Of a stretch of DNA of 64,000 bases, positions 1-8,708 are shown one piece after another. The number at the start of each line of letters is the position of its first letter. The stretch's first letter is position 1. This DNA comes from Micromonospora alfalfae (lineage in GTDB: Bacteria; Actinomycetota; Actinomycetes; Mycobacteriales; Micromonosporaceae), in contig NZ_JAKKFH010000008.1 in the NCBI RefSeq assembly GCF_022230925.1, forward strand, positions 62,001 through 126,000, given 5' to 3'. A program made the translations under genes and the position numbers. The notes beneath the pieces were generated by a model. That model had not been told where the DNA came from. It ran no database searches and saw only the letters and a program-made list of their open reading frames with translations.

Positions 1-1040
1 GGCGTCCCGTCGGGGGTGTGCGCGAAGACGTTGCCGAGCAGAGCGTCCACTGCCGCCGTCAGGTTGTCGGCGGCCACACCGACGGGAAGAGGGCCGGGCG
101 TCAGGTCGAGGGTCACGGTCCGGCCGGTGTCCTCGGCCAGCACCGACCAGAACGCGACCCGGTCCGCGACGATCGCCGCCGCGTCCGAGGAGGCCGGTTG
201 CGCCGGTGCGTGCCGCCACCGGGCCTGCCGGATCAGCCCGGTGACCGCGCGTTCGAGCCCGTCGGCGGCGGCGGTGATCCGGGCGGCGTCGTCCGGGTCA
301 CGCAACGACTCCGCCTCCAGCCGCAACGCGGTCAGCGGCGTACGCAGTTGGTGCGACAGGTCGGCGACCTGTTCGCGCTCCTGGACCAGGAGCACCTGGA
401 TCCGGGTGGCGAGATGGTTGAGCGCGCCGGCCACCTCGCGCAGCTCGGGTGGGCCGGCCGGCGTGACCCGGGCGTCCAGTTCGGCGTTTGCCAGCCGGTG
501 TGAGACGGCCGAGAGGTCGCTGATCGGCCGGACCAGGGTGCGCGCCAGCCGGTCGGCGACAAGCAGCCCGATCAGCACGAGGATCACGCCGAGCAGCGCC
601 AGCACCAGCCAGGCCCGGGTGACCCCGGCGGTCAGCTCGTGCTGCGGCACCGCGATCCGGATCACCCCGGTGCCGTCCGCCCGACCCTGCACGGCGATGA
701 CCACCTCCCGGCCGGCCGCCGACTCGCCGGTGAGGCTCTGCCCGCGCGCGGCGAGGGCCACCGCCGGCGTACGCGGTGTCTGGGCGCCGAGCACCGTCCC
801 GTCGGGCAGGAAGACGCTCACCGGTCGCCCGGACTCCGCGGCGAGTTGCTCGACGGTGAGCCGGATGGTCGCCGCGTCGGCGGTGCCGACCACCGGCACC
901 AGGCTCTGCGCGTCGGCGGTGGCCCGGACGGTGGCCCGGTCCTCGGCGACGGTGCGGACCAGCAGCGCCAACGGCACCAGGAACGCGATGAGGGTGAGGA
1001 CGCTGACCGCGGCGACCAGCAGCGCGAGACGCGCCCTCAC
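1..1040 (-). CDS. Sensor histidine kinase, HAMP/HisKA type (3' end outside window)
   Basis: Membrane sensor kinase, the partner of the response regulator just upstream. The GTG start overlaps that regulator's TGA stop (GTGA), so translation is coupled. About 346 residues are visible: a first membrane helix near residues 5-27, an extracytoplasmic loop of about 115 residues, a second helix near 143-165, a HAMP-like linker, then an H-box with DLSHQLRTPLTAL near residue 228, where the His is the phosphorylation site. The window ends inside the ATPase domain, at the N-box region (ALLGNVFAHTPDG). The domain order is that of EnvZ/PhoR-class kinases. The signal sensed cannot be read from the sequence. 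Confidence 0.9.
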   Translation of the reverse strand, partial: MRARLALLVAAVSVLTLIAFLVPLALLVRTVAEDRATVRATADAQSLVPVVGTADAATIRLTVEQLAAESGRPVSVFLPDGTVLGAQTPRTPAVALAARGQSLTGESAAGREVVIAVQGRADGTGVIRIAVPQHELTAGVTRAWLVLALLGVILVLIGLLVADRLARTLVRPISDLSAVSHRLANAELDARVTPAGPPELREVAGALNHLATRIQVLLVQEREQVADLSHQLRTPLTALRLEAESLRDPDDAARITAAADGLERAVTGLIRQARWRHAPAQPASSDAAAIVADRVAFWSVLAEDTGRTVTLDLTPGPLPVGVAADNLTAAVDALLGNVFAHTPDGT

Positions 1041-1732
1041 GGCTGCGCCGCCGGGGCTTCGAGACGCACCCCGACACCACGCACCGTGTGCAGGTAGCGA
1101 GGCTGTTGGGCGTTCTCCCCCAGCTTGCGACGCAACCAGGACAGGTGCACGTCGACGGTCTTGTCGGCACCGCCGTACGGGATCTGCCACACCTCAGTGA
1201 GCAGCTCACGTTTGGTGACCACCTGGCCCGGTCGGCCGGCGAGGTGGTGCAGCAGATCGAACTCGCGGGGCGTCAACTCGACCGCCGCCCCGTCGAGGGT
1301 CACCTGCCGAGCCCGGGGGTCGACGCGGAGCCCGCCGACGACGAGCGCCGGGTCCTGCCCGTCGACGCCGGAGGGGCCCCGCCGCAGCACCGCCCGGACG
1401 CGGGCGTCGAGCTGCGCCGCGGTGAACGGTTTGACCACGTAGTCGTCGGCGCCCGCGTCGAGCACCCGGACGATCTCGGTCTCGTCGTCACGCGCCGTGG
1501 CCACGATGACCGGCACCGAGCTGACCGCGCGCAGCATCCGCAGCAGCTCGCGGCCGTCCAGATCGGGCAGGCCCAGGTCGAGCACGACGAGGTCGGGTCG
1601 GTCCTCCAGCGCGTCGCGGAGGCCGGCCATCGCGGTCGAGGCCGCCGCCACCGCGTGGCCGCGTTCGCGCAGGGCCCGGATCAGCGGGGTACGGATCGTC
1701 AGGTCGTCCTCGATGAGCAACAGGCGGGCCAC
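1037..1732 (-). CDS. OmpR/PhoB-family response regulator
   Basis: DNA-binding response regulator of 231 aa. The receiver domain is near residues 1-115, with the acidic pair in LLIEDD, the phospho-acceptor Asp in VVLDLGLPDLDG, and the conserved Lys in DDYVVKPFT. A winged-helix effector domain follows (about 130-225; ELTPREFDLLHHLA, VDVHLSWLRRKLG, TVRGVGVRL). The frame stays open well upstream, but homology begins at the GTG giving VARLLLIEDD, so that start is used. It is the first gene of a two-gene operon with the overlapping sensor kinase. Inference: it regulates its own operon and a small regulon; targets are unknown. Confidence 0.93.
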   Translation of the reverse strand: MARLLLIEDDLTIRTPLIRALRERGHAVAAASTAMAGLRDALEDRPDLVVLDLGLPDLDGRELLRMLRAVSSVPVIVATARDDETEIVRVLDAGADDYVVKPFTAAQLDARVRAVLRRGPSGVDGQDPALVVGGLRVDPRARQVTLDGAAVELTPREFDLLHHLAGRPGQVVTKRELLTEVWQIPYGGADKTVDVHLSWLRRKLGENAQQPRYLHTVRGVGVRLEAPAAQP

Positions 1733-1834
1733 AGCTGGCAGGCTAACCGCTGCCGCCGGCAGCGCGGCGCACGTTAACCACGCCTTAGCGTTCGGATGTG
1801 CAAACGACAAGGACGGATCGGGGATAGTCAGGGG

Positions 1835-2350
1835 ATGGGCCGTCGCTCGATCCTCGTCGCCACCGGGTGGGTGGCCACCGCCGCCATCGCCACACTGATC
1901 GGCCTGGGCGCGATCCGGTTGGTGGGCGAGAGCCTCACCGGCACCCCGGGCGGTGTGCGCAGCGAGGCCGAGATCGAGCGGGCGCTCGCCGCACCGGAGC
2001 CGGCGCCCACCGGCACCGCCTCGGCCGCGCCGGGCCCGACGAGCACCGCCTCGGCCGCGCCGGGCCCGACGAGCACCGCCTCGGCCGCGCCGGGCATGAC
2101 GGGAACTGCGCCGAGTGCCAGCTCCGGGACGCGCCGGGGGTTCGCCACCGACGGCGGTACGGCAGTCGCCGAGTGCGGCGTCGGCGGCGTACGCCTCGTC
2201 TCCTGGGCGCCCGCGCAGGGTTACCGGGTCCGCGACGTGGACCGGGGCCCGGACGACGACGTCGAGGTCACGTTCCAGGGGGCGGCCCGCGAGTACGAGT
2301 TGAAGGTGCGTTGCATCGGCTCGGAGCCGGTGGCCGTCGCCGACGACTGA
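1835..2350 (+). CDS. Hypothetical membrane-anchored protein with Ala/Pro/Thr repeat linker
   Basis: Protein of 171 aa with no recognised family. An N-terminal hydrophobic helix (about residues 5-30) would anchor it or act as an uncleaved signal. Residues about 55-95 are a low-complexity linker made of a ten-residue repeat (APGPTSTASA). The C-terminal 75 residues form a small domain with two Cys (AECGVGG and VRCIGS) that could form a disulfide outside the membrane. It is divergent from the two-component operon, which may control it. The ATG was chosen because it immediately precedes the basic MGRRS signal-like start; the frame also has a start 39 bases upstream. Confidence 0.72.
   Translation: MGRRSILVATGWVATAAIATLIGLGAIRLVGESLTGTPGGVRSEAEIERALAAPEPAPTGTASAAPGPTSTASAAPGPTSTASAAPGMTGTAPSASSGTRRGFATDGGTAVAECGVGGVRLVSWAPAQGYRVRDVDRGPDDDVEVTFQGAAREYELKVRCIGSEPVAVADD
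2013..2100 (+). repeat. 30-bp tandem repeat, about 2.9 copies
   Basis: Near-identical 30-bp units beginning at 2013, 2043 and 2073 encode the APGPTSTASA linker of the membrane-anchored protein. The first two copies look identical over the unit and the third diverges at its end. The period is a multiple of three, so copy-number changes would keep the frame and alter only linker length. Confidence 0.85.
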
Positions 2351-2425
2351 GCCGGGCGGCGACGCGTAGCCGCGCTGCTCACGATTGGCGGCCCGTCGGG
2401 GCGGACCCGGGCGGGGCGGCGCCGT

Positions 2426-2485
2426 GATCACGTGATGAGAAGTAGTCGTGTGGGGGCCACCGGAGCTACTGAGCATCACATGATC
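2426..2485. repeat. Imperfect 20-bp inverted repeat between convergent genes
   Basis: Arms at 2426-2445 and 2466-2485 match at 16 of 20 positions around a 20-base loop; the outer part reads GATCACGTGATG against CATCACATGATC. It lies just before a second, perfect hairpin (2491-2531), so the convergent pair is separated by two structures. It may be a secondary terminator or the remnant of a small mobile or repetitive element. Confidence 0.5.
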
Positions 2486-2490
2486 GAGGC

Positions 2491-2531
2491 GAGTCCGCCC
2501 CCACCGCGCGACCGGAGGTGGGGGCGGACTC
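2491..2531. terminator. Bidirectional factor-independent-type hairpin
   Basis: A perfect 15-bp stem (2491-2505 with 2517-2531) around an 11-base loop lies between the ends of two convergent genes. There is no U-tract, as is usual for actinomycete terminators. It sits 11 bases past the stop of the large leftward gene and would serve both directions. Confidence 0.75.
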
Positions 2532-2541
2532 AGGTGGTGGT

Positions 2542-5500
2542 TCAGCTGCTGTACGCCTCCAACTCCCAGAGCGAGTGGCCGTACCCGGTGCCCCGGGCCG
2601 TGCCGAAGACACGCAGGTAGCGGCCGTTGGCGCCGAGGGCTGTGTGCTCGTCCACGCCGCCGTCGGCACCGGTCACCGTCTTCACCGTGGTCCAGGTGGT
2701 GCCGTCATTCGAGGTCTGGATCTGGTACGCGCTGCTGTACGCCGCCTCCCAGCTCAGCTTGACCCGACCGATCGCTGTCGGGCTGCCGAGGTCGACGCGG
2801 ATCCACTGCGGGTCGGAGAACGTGCTCGACCAGCGGGTGGTGAGGCTGCCGTCGACAGCCTGGGCGCCGGACACGTCGGCCCCCTCGTTGCTCGACGTCG
2901 ACGTGGGCTTGTTCAGCAGCAGGTTGCCACCGGGCGGACCGGTTCCACCGCTGCCGCCGTACACCTCGAACTCGAACAGCGAGTAGCCCCAGGCGGTCCC
3001 CCGGGTGGTGCCGAGCAGCCGGACGTACCGGCCGGAGCCGCTGAGCCCGGTCAGGTCGTCCACCCCGCCGTCGCCGCCGGTCACCGTACGGACCGTGGTG
3101 AAGTTGACGCCGTCCGGTGAGGTCTGGATCTGGTATCCGCTGCCGTACGCGGCCTCCCAGGTCAGCTTGACCCGGTTGATGGCGTACGTGGCGCCCAGGT
3201 CGACGTCGATCCACTGTGGGTCACCGAAGGCGCTGCCCCACCGGGTACCGGCCACGCCGTCGAACGCGTTGGCCGCGGTGAACGCGCCCTCGAAGCTGGA
3301 CGCCCGCGCCGGCTTGCCCCGGGCCAGGTTGGCACCCGGTTCGGGATCCGGGTCCGGGTCCGGGTCAGGGCCGGGACCGCCGGGGCTGGTGGAGAGGGTG
3401 AACTCGTCGATGTCGAAGTACGGGCCGGTGCCCTTGAAGACCAGGAACAGGGTTCGGGTGCCGGTCGGGGCGGTGACCCCACCGGTGACAGTGGCGAAGG
3501 TGGCGTACCCGCCGGTGGGCACGACGGTGGCCGAACCGACCAGCGGCCCGGTCGGCGAGTCGACCCGCAACTCCAACGTGCCGCCACCGCCGGCCGGGGC
3601 GCCGACCCGGGCACTGAACGACTGGACGCCGGTCAGGTTGTAGGGGCGGAATGAGATCCAGTCGTTGTTGTCGACGTAGCCGACCGCCGCGCCGCCGTGC
3701 CCGGCCGCCCCGGCGACGATCTGGACGCCTGACGAGTCACCGAAGTGCTCGGCCTGGCGTACCCGAGGTTGCAGCACCGCCTGGGTGTGCGTGGTCAGCG
3801 CCGGCTGGCCGCCACCGCCCAGGTCGGTGTACTCGGCGTCGATGATGCCGAAGATGTTCGCCGCCGTGTCGTGCTCACCGTCGGCCGAGGTCTGGATGAC
3901 CCCGGTGCAGCCCTGCACGCTGCCGAGCTGGTGGCCGTGCGAGTCGTGGCCGAGGACGTAGTTCACAGTGACCCGGGCACAGTTGATCGCACCGTCCTGG
4001 GCGTCGGTGACGGTGACCGAGAACGGCACCGCGTCCCCGAAGGTGAAGGTCTGCCCGTTCAACGGGGTGTTCACGGTGACCACCGGGGCGCTGTTGCCGA
4101 CGGTGACGACAACGCTCGCGGTGGCTGTCTTGCCGGTGGTGTCCCGGACCGTCAGCGTCGGGCTGCGGGTCCCGTTGGTGGTGTACGTGAAGCTCGGGTT
4201 CGCGGCTGTCGAGTCGGTGGTGCCGTTGTTGTCGAAGTCCCAGGCGTAGGTGAACGGGTCGCCGTCCGGGTCGAGGGTGCCGGCCGAGGAGAAGGCCACT
4301 GTCAGCGGCGCGGTTCCACTGGTCGGGGTGGCGGACACCTTGGCGACGGGTGCCCTGCCCTCGCGGGCGTACTCGATGCGGTAGAGCGCCGAGTTGGCGT
4401 CGCCGTTGAACCAGCCGGTGCCGTAGTCGAGCACGTAGAGCGCGCCGTCCGGGCCGAACTCCATGTCCATGACCTGGGTGCCGGTCCACGGGAACGGGTT
4501 GATCTTCAGCGGTTGGCCGGAGGCGTCGAGCTTGATGTTCTTGATCCAGCGGCGACCGAACTCACCGGCGAAGTAGGTCCCGTCGTAGTACTCGGGGAAC
4601 GCCACTGGCGAGGTGTTGTTCGGGTCGTACCGGTAGACCGGCCCGCCCATCGGCGACAGGCCACCGCCGGTGAACTCCGGCGGGGAGCCGGAGCCGCCGT
4701 ACGGCAACCAGGCCGAGATGGCCGGCGGCAGCTGGGTGATGCCGGTGTTGTTCGGCGAGTTGTTCACCGGCCCGCCGGCGCAGTTGAACTTCGCCCCGGA
4801 CGGCCCGGACGGGAAGGTGTAGTCGTTGTAGGCGTCGTTGCGGGCCGTGCAGTACGGCCAGCCGTAGAAGCCGGGCCTGTCGATCCGGGCGAACTCGACG
4901 TTGCCCGCCGGCCCCCGGTTCGGGTCGGCGGTGCCCGCGTCCGGGCCGTAGTCACCGAGGTAGACGATGCCGGTGGCCTTGTCCACGCTCATTCGGAACG
5001 GGTTGCGGAAGCCCATGGCGTAGACCTCCGGGCGGGTCCGCGCGGTGCCCGGGGCGAACATGTTGCCGGCCGGGATGGTGTAACCGCCGGCCGCGCTCGG
5101 CTTGATCCTGAGCACCTTGCCGCGCAGGTCGTTGCTGTTCGCCGAGGTGCGCTGCGCGTCGAAGGCCGGGTTGCGCCCGGCCCGCTCGTCGATCGGGGTG
5201 AAGCCGGCCGAGTCGAACGGGTTGGTGTCGTCACCGGTGGACAGGTAGAGGTTGCCGGCCGCGTCGAAGTCCATGTCACCGCCGACGTGGCAGCACATGC
5301 CGCGGCTGGTCGGCACGTTGAGGATCAGCGTCTCGCTGGCCAGGTTGATGGTGTTGTCCGCGTTGACGGTGAAGCGGGCCAGCCGGTTGACGCCGTCCCA
5401 GACGGCGAAGTCGGCCGGGGTGCCGGTGGCCGGCGCACCACCGCCGGGGGTGCTCAGTGGTGGGGCGAAGTACGCGTACACCCAGCGGTTGGTGGCGAAG

Positions 5501-6489
5501 TTCGGGTCGGCCTTGATGCCCTGCAAACCCTCCTCGTCTCCGGTGTAGACCGGCAGGGTGGCCGCGATCATGGTGTTGCCGGCGGCGTCGGTGTGCCGGA
5601 TCACGCCGTTGCGGGAGGTGTGCAGCACGCCCCGGTCCGGCAGGACGGTGAGGCTCATCGGCTCACCGGTCTCGGCCGCGCCCTTTGCCAACTCCACCTG
5701 CTGGAAGCTGCTGGAGACGGTGGGGCCGCAGTCGGCGTTGACAGCGCCGGCGGCCGTCCGGATGCCGCCGAGCAGGTGCTGGCGGAAGTTCGCCTCGGTG
5801 TACGACGCGTCGGTGTGCCCCAGGCCGGTGTACCAGGCTCGACCGCCGGAGTAGTTCTGGCACCAGGAGATCGGGTGGTCGGCACCCATGCTCCCCCCGG
5901 TGTAGGTGCTCTCGTCCAACGTGGCCAGCACGTGCGCGTTGCCGCGGGGGTTGGTGCGGTAGTTGTACAACTCGTCGAAGCGGTTCCACCGCTGCGGCAA
6001 CGTCGCTGTGGACGGGTGCACCTGGTCGGCGACCTTCACCGTGACGTTCTGCTCGGCCGGGTGCGAGGCGAAGTACGCCCCGACCAGTCCCCCGTACCAC
6101 TGCCAGTCGTACTCGGTGTCGGAGGCGGAGTGCACGCCGACGTACCCGCCGCCGCCGGTGATGTAGCGCTCGAACGCGGCCTGCTGGGCGGCGTTGAGCA
6201 CGTCGCCGGTGGTGGAGAGCCAGATCACCGCGGCGAACCGGTCCAGGTTGGCGTCGGTGAACTGGGCGGCGTCCTCGGTGGCCTCGACGGTGAAGCCGTT
6301 CGCCGCACCGAGTTGCTGGATCGCGGCGATGCCCGGAGCGATGGATCCGTGCCGGAATCCGGCGGTCTTGCTGAAGACCAGCACGGTGAACGGTGCGGCG
6401 CTGGCCGTGGGTGGCGAGGCGACGATGCCGCCGGCCACGAGGATCGCGCTCAGCGCGAGGCCAAGCCACGATCTCAGGGATCTGCGCAC
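2542..6489 (-). CDS. Secreted ThuA / sugar dehydrogenase / PKD / CBM6 / double discoidin protein
   Basis: Exported multidomain protein of 1315 aa. A signal peptide (about 1-32, ending TASAAP) leads a ThuA-like domain (33-255; TAGFRHGS, GVHSASD, GLGHTDAS). A PQQ-type glucose/sorbosone dehydrogenase beta-propeller follows (about 265-705; GDMDFDAAGNLYLSTGDD, LDYGTGW), then a PKD domain (715-800; DPDGDPFTYAWDFD), an Ig-like stretch, a CBM6 (about 908-1031), an acidic Pro-Asp linker, and two F5/8 type C (discoidin/CBM32) domains to the end. The GTG at 6489 was chosen because GAAAGGA lies seven bases upstream and the signal peptide begins there; the frame is open further upstream. Probable role: oxidation or binding of a polysaccharide outside the cell. 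The substrate is not evident. Confidence 0.88.
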   Translation of the reverse strand: MRRSLRSWLGLALSAILVAGGIVASPPTASAAPFTVLVFSKTAGFRHGSIAPGIAAIQQLGAANGFTVEATEDAAQFTDANLDRFAAVIWLSTTGDVLNAAQQAAFERYITGGGGYVGVHSASDTEYDWQWYGGLVGAYFASHPAEQNVTVKVADQVHPSTATLPQRWNRFDELYNYRTNPRGNAHVLATLDESTYTGGSMGADHPISWCQNYSGGRAWYTGLGHTDASYTEANFRQHLLGGIRTAAGAVNADCGPTVSSSFQQVELAKGAAETGEPMSLTVLPDRGVLHTSRNGVIRHTDAAGNTMIAATLPVYTGDEEGLQGIKADPNFATNRWVYAYFAPPLSTPGGGAPATGTPADFAVWDGVNRLARFTVNADNTINLASETLILNVPTSRGMCCHVGGDMDFDAAGNLYLSTGDDTNPFDSAGFTPIDERAGRNPAFDAQRTSANSNDLRGKVLRIKPSAAGGYTIPAGNMFAPGTARTRPEVYAMGFRNPFRMSVDKATGIVYLGDYGPDAGTADPNRGPAGNVEFARIDRPGFYGWPYCTARNDAYNDYTFPSGPSGAKFNCAGGPVNNSPNNTGITQLPPAISAWLPYGGSGSPPEFTGGGLSPMGGPVYRYDPNNTSPVAFPEYYDGTYFAGEFGRRWIKNIKLDASGQPLKINPFPWTGTQVMDMEFGPDGALYVLDYGTGWFNGDANSALYRIEYAREGRAPVAKVSATPTSGTAPLTVAFSSAGTLDPDGDPFTYAWDFDNNGTTDSTAANPSFTYTTNGTRSPTLTVRDTTGKTATASVVVTVGNSAPVVTVNTPLNGQTFTFGDAVPFSVTVTDAQDGAINCARVTVNYVLGHDSHGHQLGSVQGCTGVIQTSADGEHDTAANIFGIIDAEYTDLGGGGQPALTTHTQAVLQPRVRQAEHFGDSSGVQIVAGAAGHGGAAVGYVDNNDWISFRPYNLTGVQSFSARVGAPAGGGGTLELRVDSPTGPLVGSATVVPTGGYATFATVTGGVTAPTGTRTLFLVFKGTGPYFDIDEFTLSTSPGGPGPDPDPDPDPEPGANLARGKPARASSFEGAFTAANAFDGVAGTRWGSAFGDPQWIDVDLGATYAINRVKLTWEAAYGSGYQIQTSPDGVNFTTVRTVTGGDGGVDDLTGLSGSGRYVRLLGTTRGTAWGYSLFEFEVYGGSGGTGPPGGNLLLNKPTSTSSNEGADVSGAQAVDGSLTTRWSSTFSDPQWIRVDLGSPTAIGRVKLSWEAAYSSAYQIQTSNDGTTWTTVKTVTGADGGVDEHTALGANGRYLRVFGTARGTGYGHSLWELEAYSS

Positions 6490-6854
6490 AGTGGGGTCCT
6501 TTCGCGGTGCGAGGGACGGCGTGCGCCGATCACGCCTGGCGGTGGTGGGACGAGACATGCGAATGCATCGTTGCGCCCGGATCACTGGCGCGTCAAGCAC
6601 TCTTCCACGATCCGTGAGAGCGTTATCTCCGCAGGTCAGGGGCGACTGTGTGGAGCGAGATCGAATAACGGTTTTCGGGCCACGATCCGTCCCGGAGGGC
6701 TGGCTGATCCAGTGCGGCATCCGGACGAACTCGGCGGCGGTTAGGCAAGGCTCGCCTATGCAAAACGTCCCCAAAAGAGGTGGCTGACAGGGAGTTGTCC
6801 TGACGAGGCCGGGTATGACGGTGACCCGGCAGCACCGACGGAAGCGAGATCGCC
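6490..6854. other. Divergent intergenic region holding an iron-box-like site
   Basis: This 365-bp gap separates the giant secreted protein (leftward) from the DUF1540 gene (rightward). It holds the SD of the leftward gene (about 6497-6503), an imperfect GAGA...TCTC dyad at 6616-6629, and an iron-box-like palindrome at 6741-6759. No gene was recognised in it. Confidence 0.6.
6741..6759. promoter_or_regulatory. Iron-box-like operator (DmdR1/IdeR type)
   Basis: TTAGGCAAGGCTCGCCTAT agrees with the actinobacterial iron box TTAGGTTAGGCTAACCTAA at 14 of 19 positions, and its conserved TTAGG and GCCTA ends are present. It lies 96 bp before the DUF1540 start and 252 bp before the leftward giant gene, so the small Cys-rich gene is the likelier target. 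Binding is inferred from the match alone. Confidence 0.5.
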
Positions 6855-7145
6855 ATGACCGACATGCTGGAGATGCCGCGGGTACACGAATGCACAGTCA
6901 CCGACTGCGGCTACAACCACGACGGTTGCCACGCGTTCGCCATCACCATCGGGCAGCAGAACGCCAGCTGCGCCACGTTCATCGACACCTCGGCGAAGGG
7001 CGGGCTGGACCGCGTTATCGCCCAGGTCGGCGCCTGCAAGCGGGACGACTGCCAGCACAACGCCGAGCTGGAGTGCCACGCGCCGTCAATCCGGGTGGGT
7101 CCGGGTCAGGACATCGCGGACTGTCAGACGTACGAGCCGCGCTGA
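6855..7145 (+). CDS. DUF1540 domain protein, Cys-rich
   Basis: Small cytosolic protein of 96 aa with nine Cys residues. They fall in two similar halves (VHECTVTDCGYN..., then ACKRDDCQHNAELEC), the pattern of the DUF1540 family. Spacing of the Cys residues suggests metal or Fe-S binding, but the family has no established function that I can name. A purine-rich GGAAGCGAG precedes the ATG. The iron-box-like palindrome 96 bp upstream suggests control by iron, fitting a metal-binding role. No operon partner follows on this strand. Confidence 0.8.
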   Translation: MTDMLEMPRVHECTVTDCGYNHDGCHAFAITIGQQNASCATFIDTSAKGGLDRVIAQVGACKRDDCQHNAELECHAPSIRVGPGQDIADCQTYEPR

Positions 7146-7247
7146 TCCCGGCGCGACGCGAGTGAGGGACAGCCACCACGGCCGCCCCTCACCTGCGTTC
7201 GAGCCGGCTACGCGGAAACGACCATCGGCGTGCCGGCGGTCGGACAC

Positions 7248-8708
7248 TCAGCGCCCGCCAGCGGCCAGCTCGGCGATCATCCCCTCGCAACTACGGACCA
7301 CCACCTGAGCGCCGCGCCGCTGCGCCAGCGGAAGCAGAGGATCCTCCGCCCGGTCCCGCCACCGCCACTGCGCCTCGGAGGCGACCTCCCAGAGCTGCCG
7401 CACGTCGGCCTCATGCTCGACACCGAGCCGCGCCGCGAGGCCCACCCCGTCGCCGCCAACCAGCCGCTGCGCCTCGCCGGCCAGCTCCGCGTCGAACCCC
7501 AGCCGGGTGTTGCGCAACGCCACCAGCAGACGCAACTCCCGGAACTCGTGCGCACCCGCGAGGATCTGCTCCACCGCGCCGACCAGCTCGGCGGAGTCCC
7601 GGGTGGGCTCGGCCCGCAGCAGCGCCTCCACCGCCGCCAGCGCGGACCGCGCCTTCAGCGCATCCCGGCGATCAATGAAACACCGCGTCACCGACTCGCG
7701 CAGCTCGGTGAGACCGCTACGCCGAATCAACTCCGCGGAGAGCTTCACCCGGCTGTCGAAGCCACTGCGCACCAGCGTGGCCGCCAGCCGGACACCGAAG
7801 ACCCCGAACCGGCCCAACAGCGCGGCGCGCACCTCGGTGTCCAGCCGTACCGGCAGCTCGCCGCGGAGGAAGCGGTCGGCGGAGATCAGGTGGACGTCCA
7901 GCTCCACCCGGGGCACCTGAGCCAGTGTCGCGAGCGCGGCGAAGTCCGACTCGCCCAGCATCCGACCGGCCAGACCGATCATGCCGCTGCACGCCACGAC
8001 GTTGACGCTGAGCGCGTTCACCCTCGGGTCGCGGTAGTGCCGGCGAGCGAGCTGGCGGGCAGTGAGCAGACCGTCGATCCGGCCGCCGCCGGTCTCGTCG
8101 GCGCGGGACAACACCATGATCACGTTGACCGGAGCGGACTGCCCGACGGCACTGTCCCGTGCGGACTCCAGCACCCGCAGGTCGCTGTCGCGACCGTCGC
8201 GGGTCAGGTACAACACCGCGTCCGAATCGCGCAGCACCCGCTCCAACACCGGCGCCCGGCCCTGCTCGGCGCCTCCGGTGACCGCCGGGGTGTCGATCAG
8301 GGTGATCTGCCGTAGCGCCCGCGTCGGCCACCGCACCACGATGTCCCGCACCTCCCCCGCACCCCAGCCCAGATCCACCCGCAGCCCGGTCGCCGACTTC
8401 ACCACCGCCAATTCCTGTGGTGGCTGCCCGACCGGGTAGGCGGTGGCGCGCGGGGCGGCCCCGTCCTCGTACCAGGTGAAGGCCCCGTCCGCCCGCTCGA
8501 CCGGCGCGACCTCCTCGCCCATCAACGCGTTGAGCACCGTCGACTTACCCGATCGCCACGGGCCGACGATGGCGATGCGCAGTGGCTGCTCCAACCGTGC
8601 CACCTGTTGCCGAAGCTCGGCGACGGCCCGGGGATTGTCCTGGTACAGCTCGATGGCCTGGTGCAACAACCCCCACGCCGCCTCGTCCAGGCGCACTCCC
8701 ACAGTCAT
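7248..8708 (-). CDS. iniC: Dynamin-like GTPase, IniC-like
   Basis: GTPase of 486 aa near the size of mycobacterial IniC. The G1 P-loop is GPWRSGKST (about residue 49), G3 is IDTPAV, and G4 is SRADE. The C-terminal half is helical, without an obvious long membrane segment. The start overlaps the stop of the preceding dynamin gene (ATGA), so the two are co-translated, as expected for partners. Order iniB-iniA-iniC matches mycobacteria, where these bacterial dynamins respond to cell-wall inhibitors. Family membership is read from motifs and context; membrane remodelling is an inference from the family. Confidence 0.85.
   Translation of the reverse strand: MTVGVRLDEAAWGLLHQAIELYQDNPRAVAELRQQVARLEQPLRIAIVGPWRSGKSTVLNALMGEEVAPVERADGAFTWYEDGAAPRATAYPVGQPPQELAVVKSATGLRVDLGWGAGEVRDIVVRWPTRALRQITLIDTPAVTGGAEQGRAPVLERVLRDSDAVLYLTRDGRDSDLRVLESARDSAVGQSAPVNVIMVLSRADETGGGRIDGLLTARQLARRHYRDPRVNALSVNVVACSGMIGLAGRMLGESDFAALATLAQVPRVELDVHLISADRFLRGELPVRLDTEVRAALLGRFGVFGVRLAATLVRSGFDSRVKLSAELIRRSGLTELRESVTRCFIDRRDALKARSALAAVEALLRAEPTRDSAELVGAVEQILAGAHEFRELRLLVALRNTRLGFDAELAGEAQRLVGGDGVGLAARLGVEHEADVRQLWEVASEAQWRWRDRAEDPLLPLAQRRGAQVVVRSCEGMIAELAAGGR

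Noticed and set aside
1740..1748. AGGCTAACC core resembling an iron box upstream of the first response regulator
   Set aside because: Only the central nine bases match; the TTAGG and CCTAA ends are missing, so about 10 of 19 positions agree.
6616..6629. GAGAGCGTTATCTC as a LacI-type operator before the giant secreted protein
   Set aside because: Only the outer four bases of each side pair; the centre lacks the symmetric CG expected for LacI-family sites.
3745..6744. Long plus-strand open frame opposite the giant secreted protein
   Set aside because: Composition is a mirror of the real minus-strand gene, with no signal peptide, motif or SD.
7162..7192. GTGAGGG / CCCTCAC stem after the DUF1540 gene
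   Set aside because: A seven-base stem with a 17-base loop is too weak to call in this GC-rich context.
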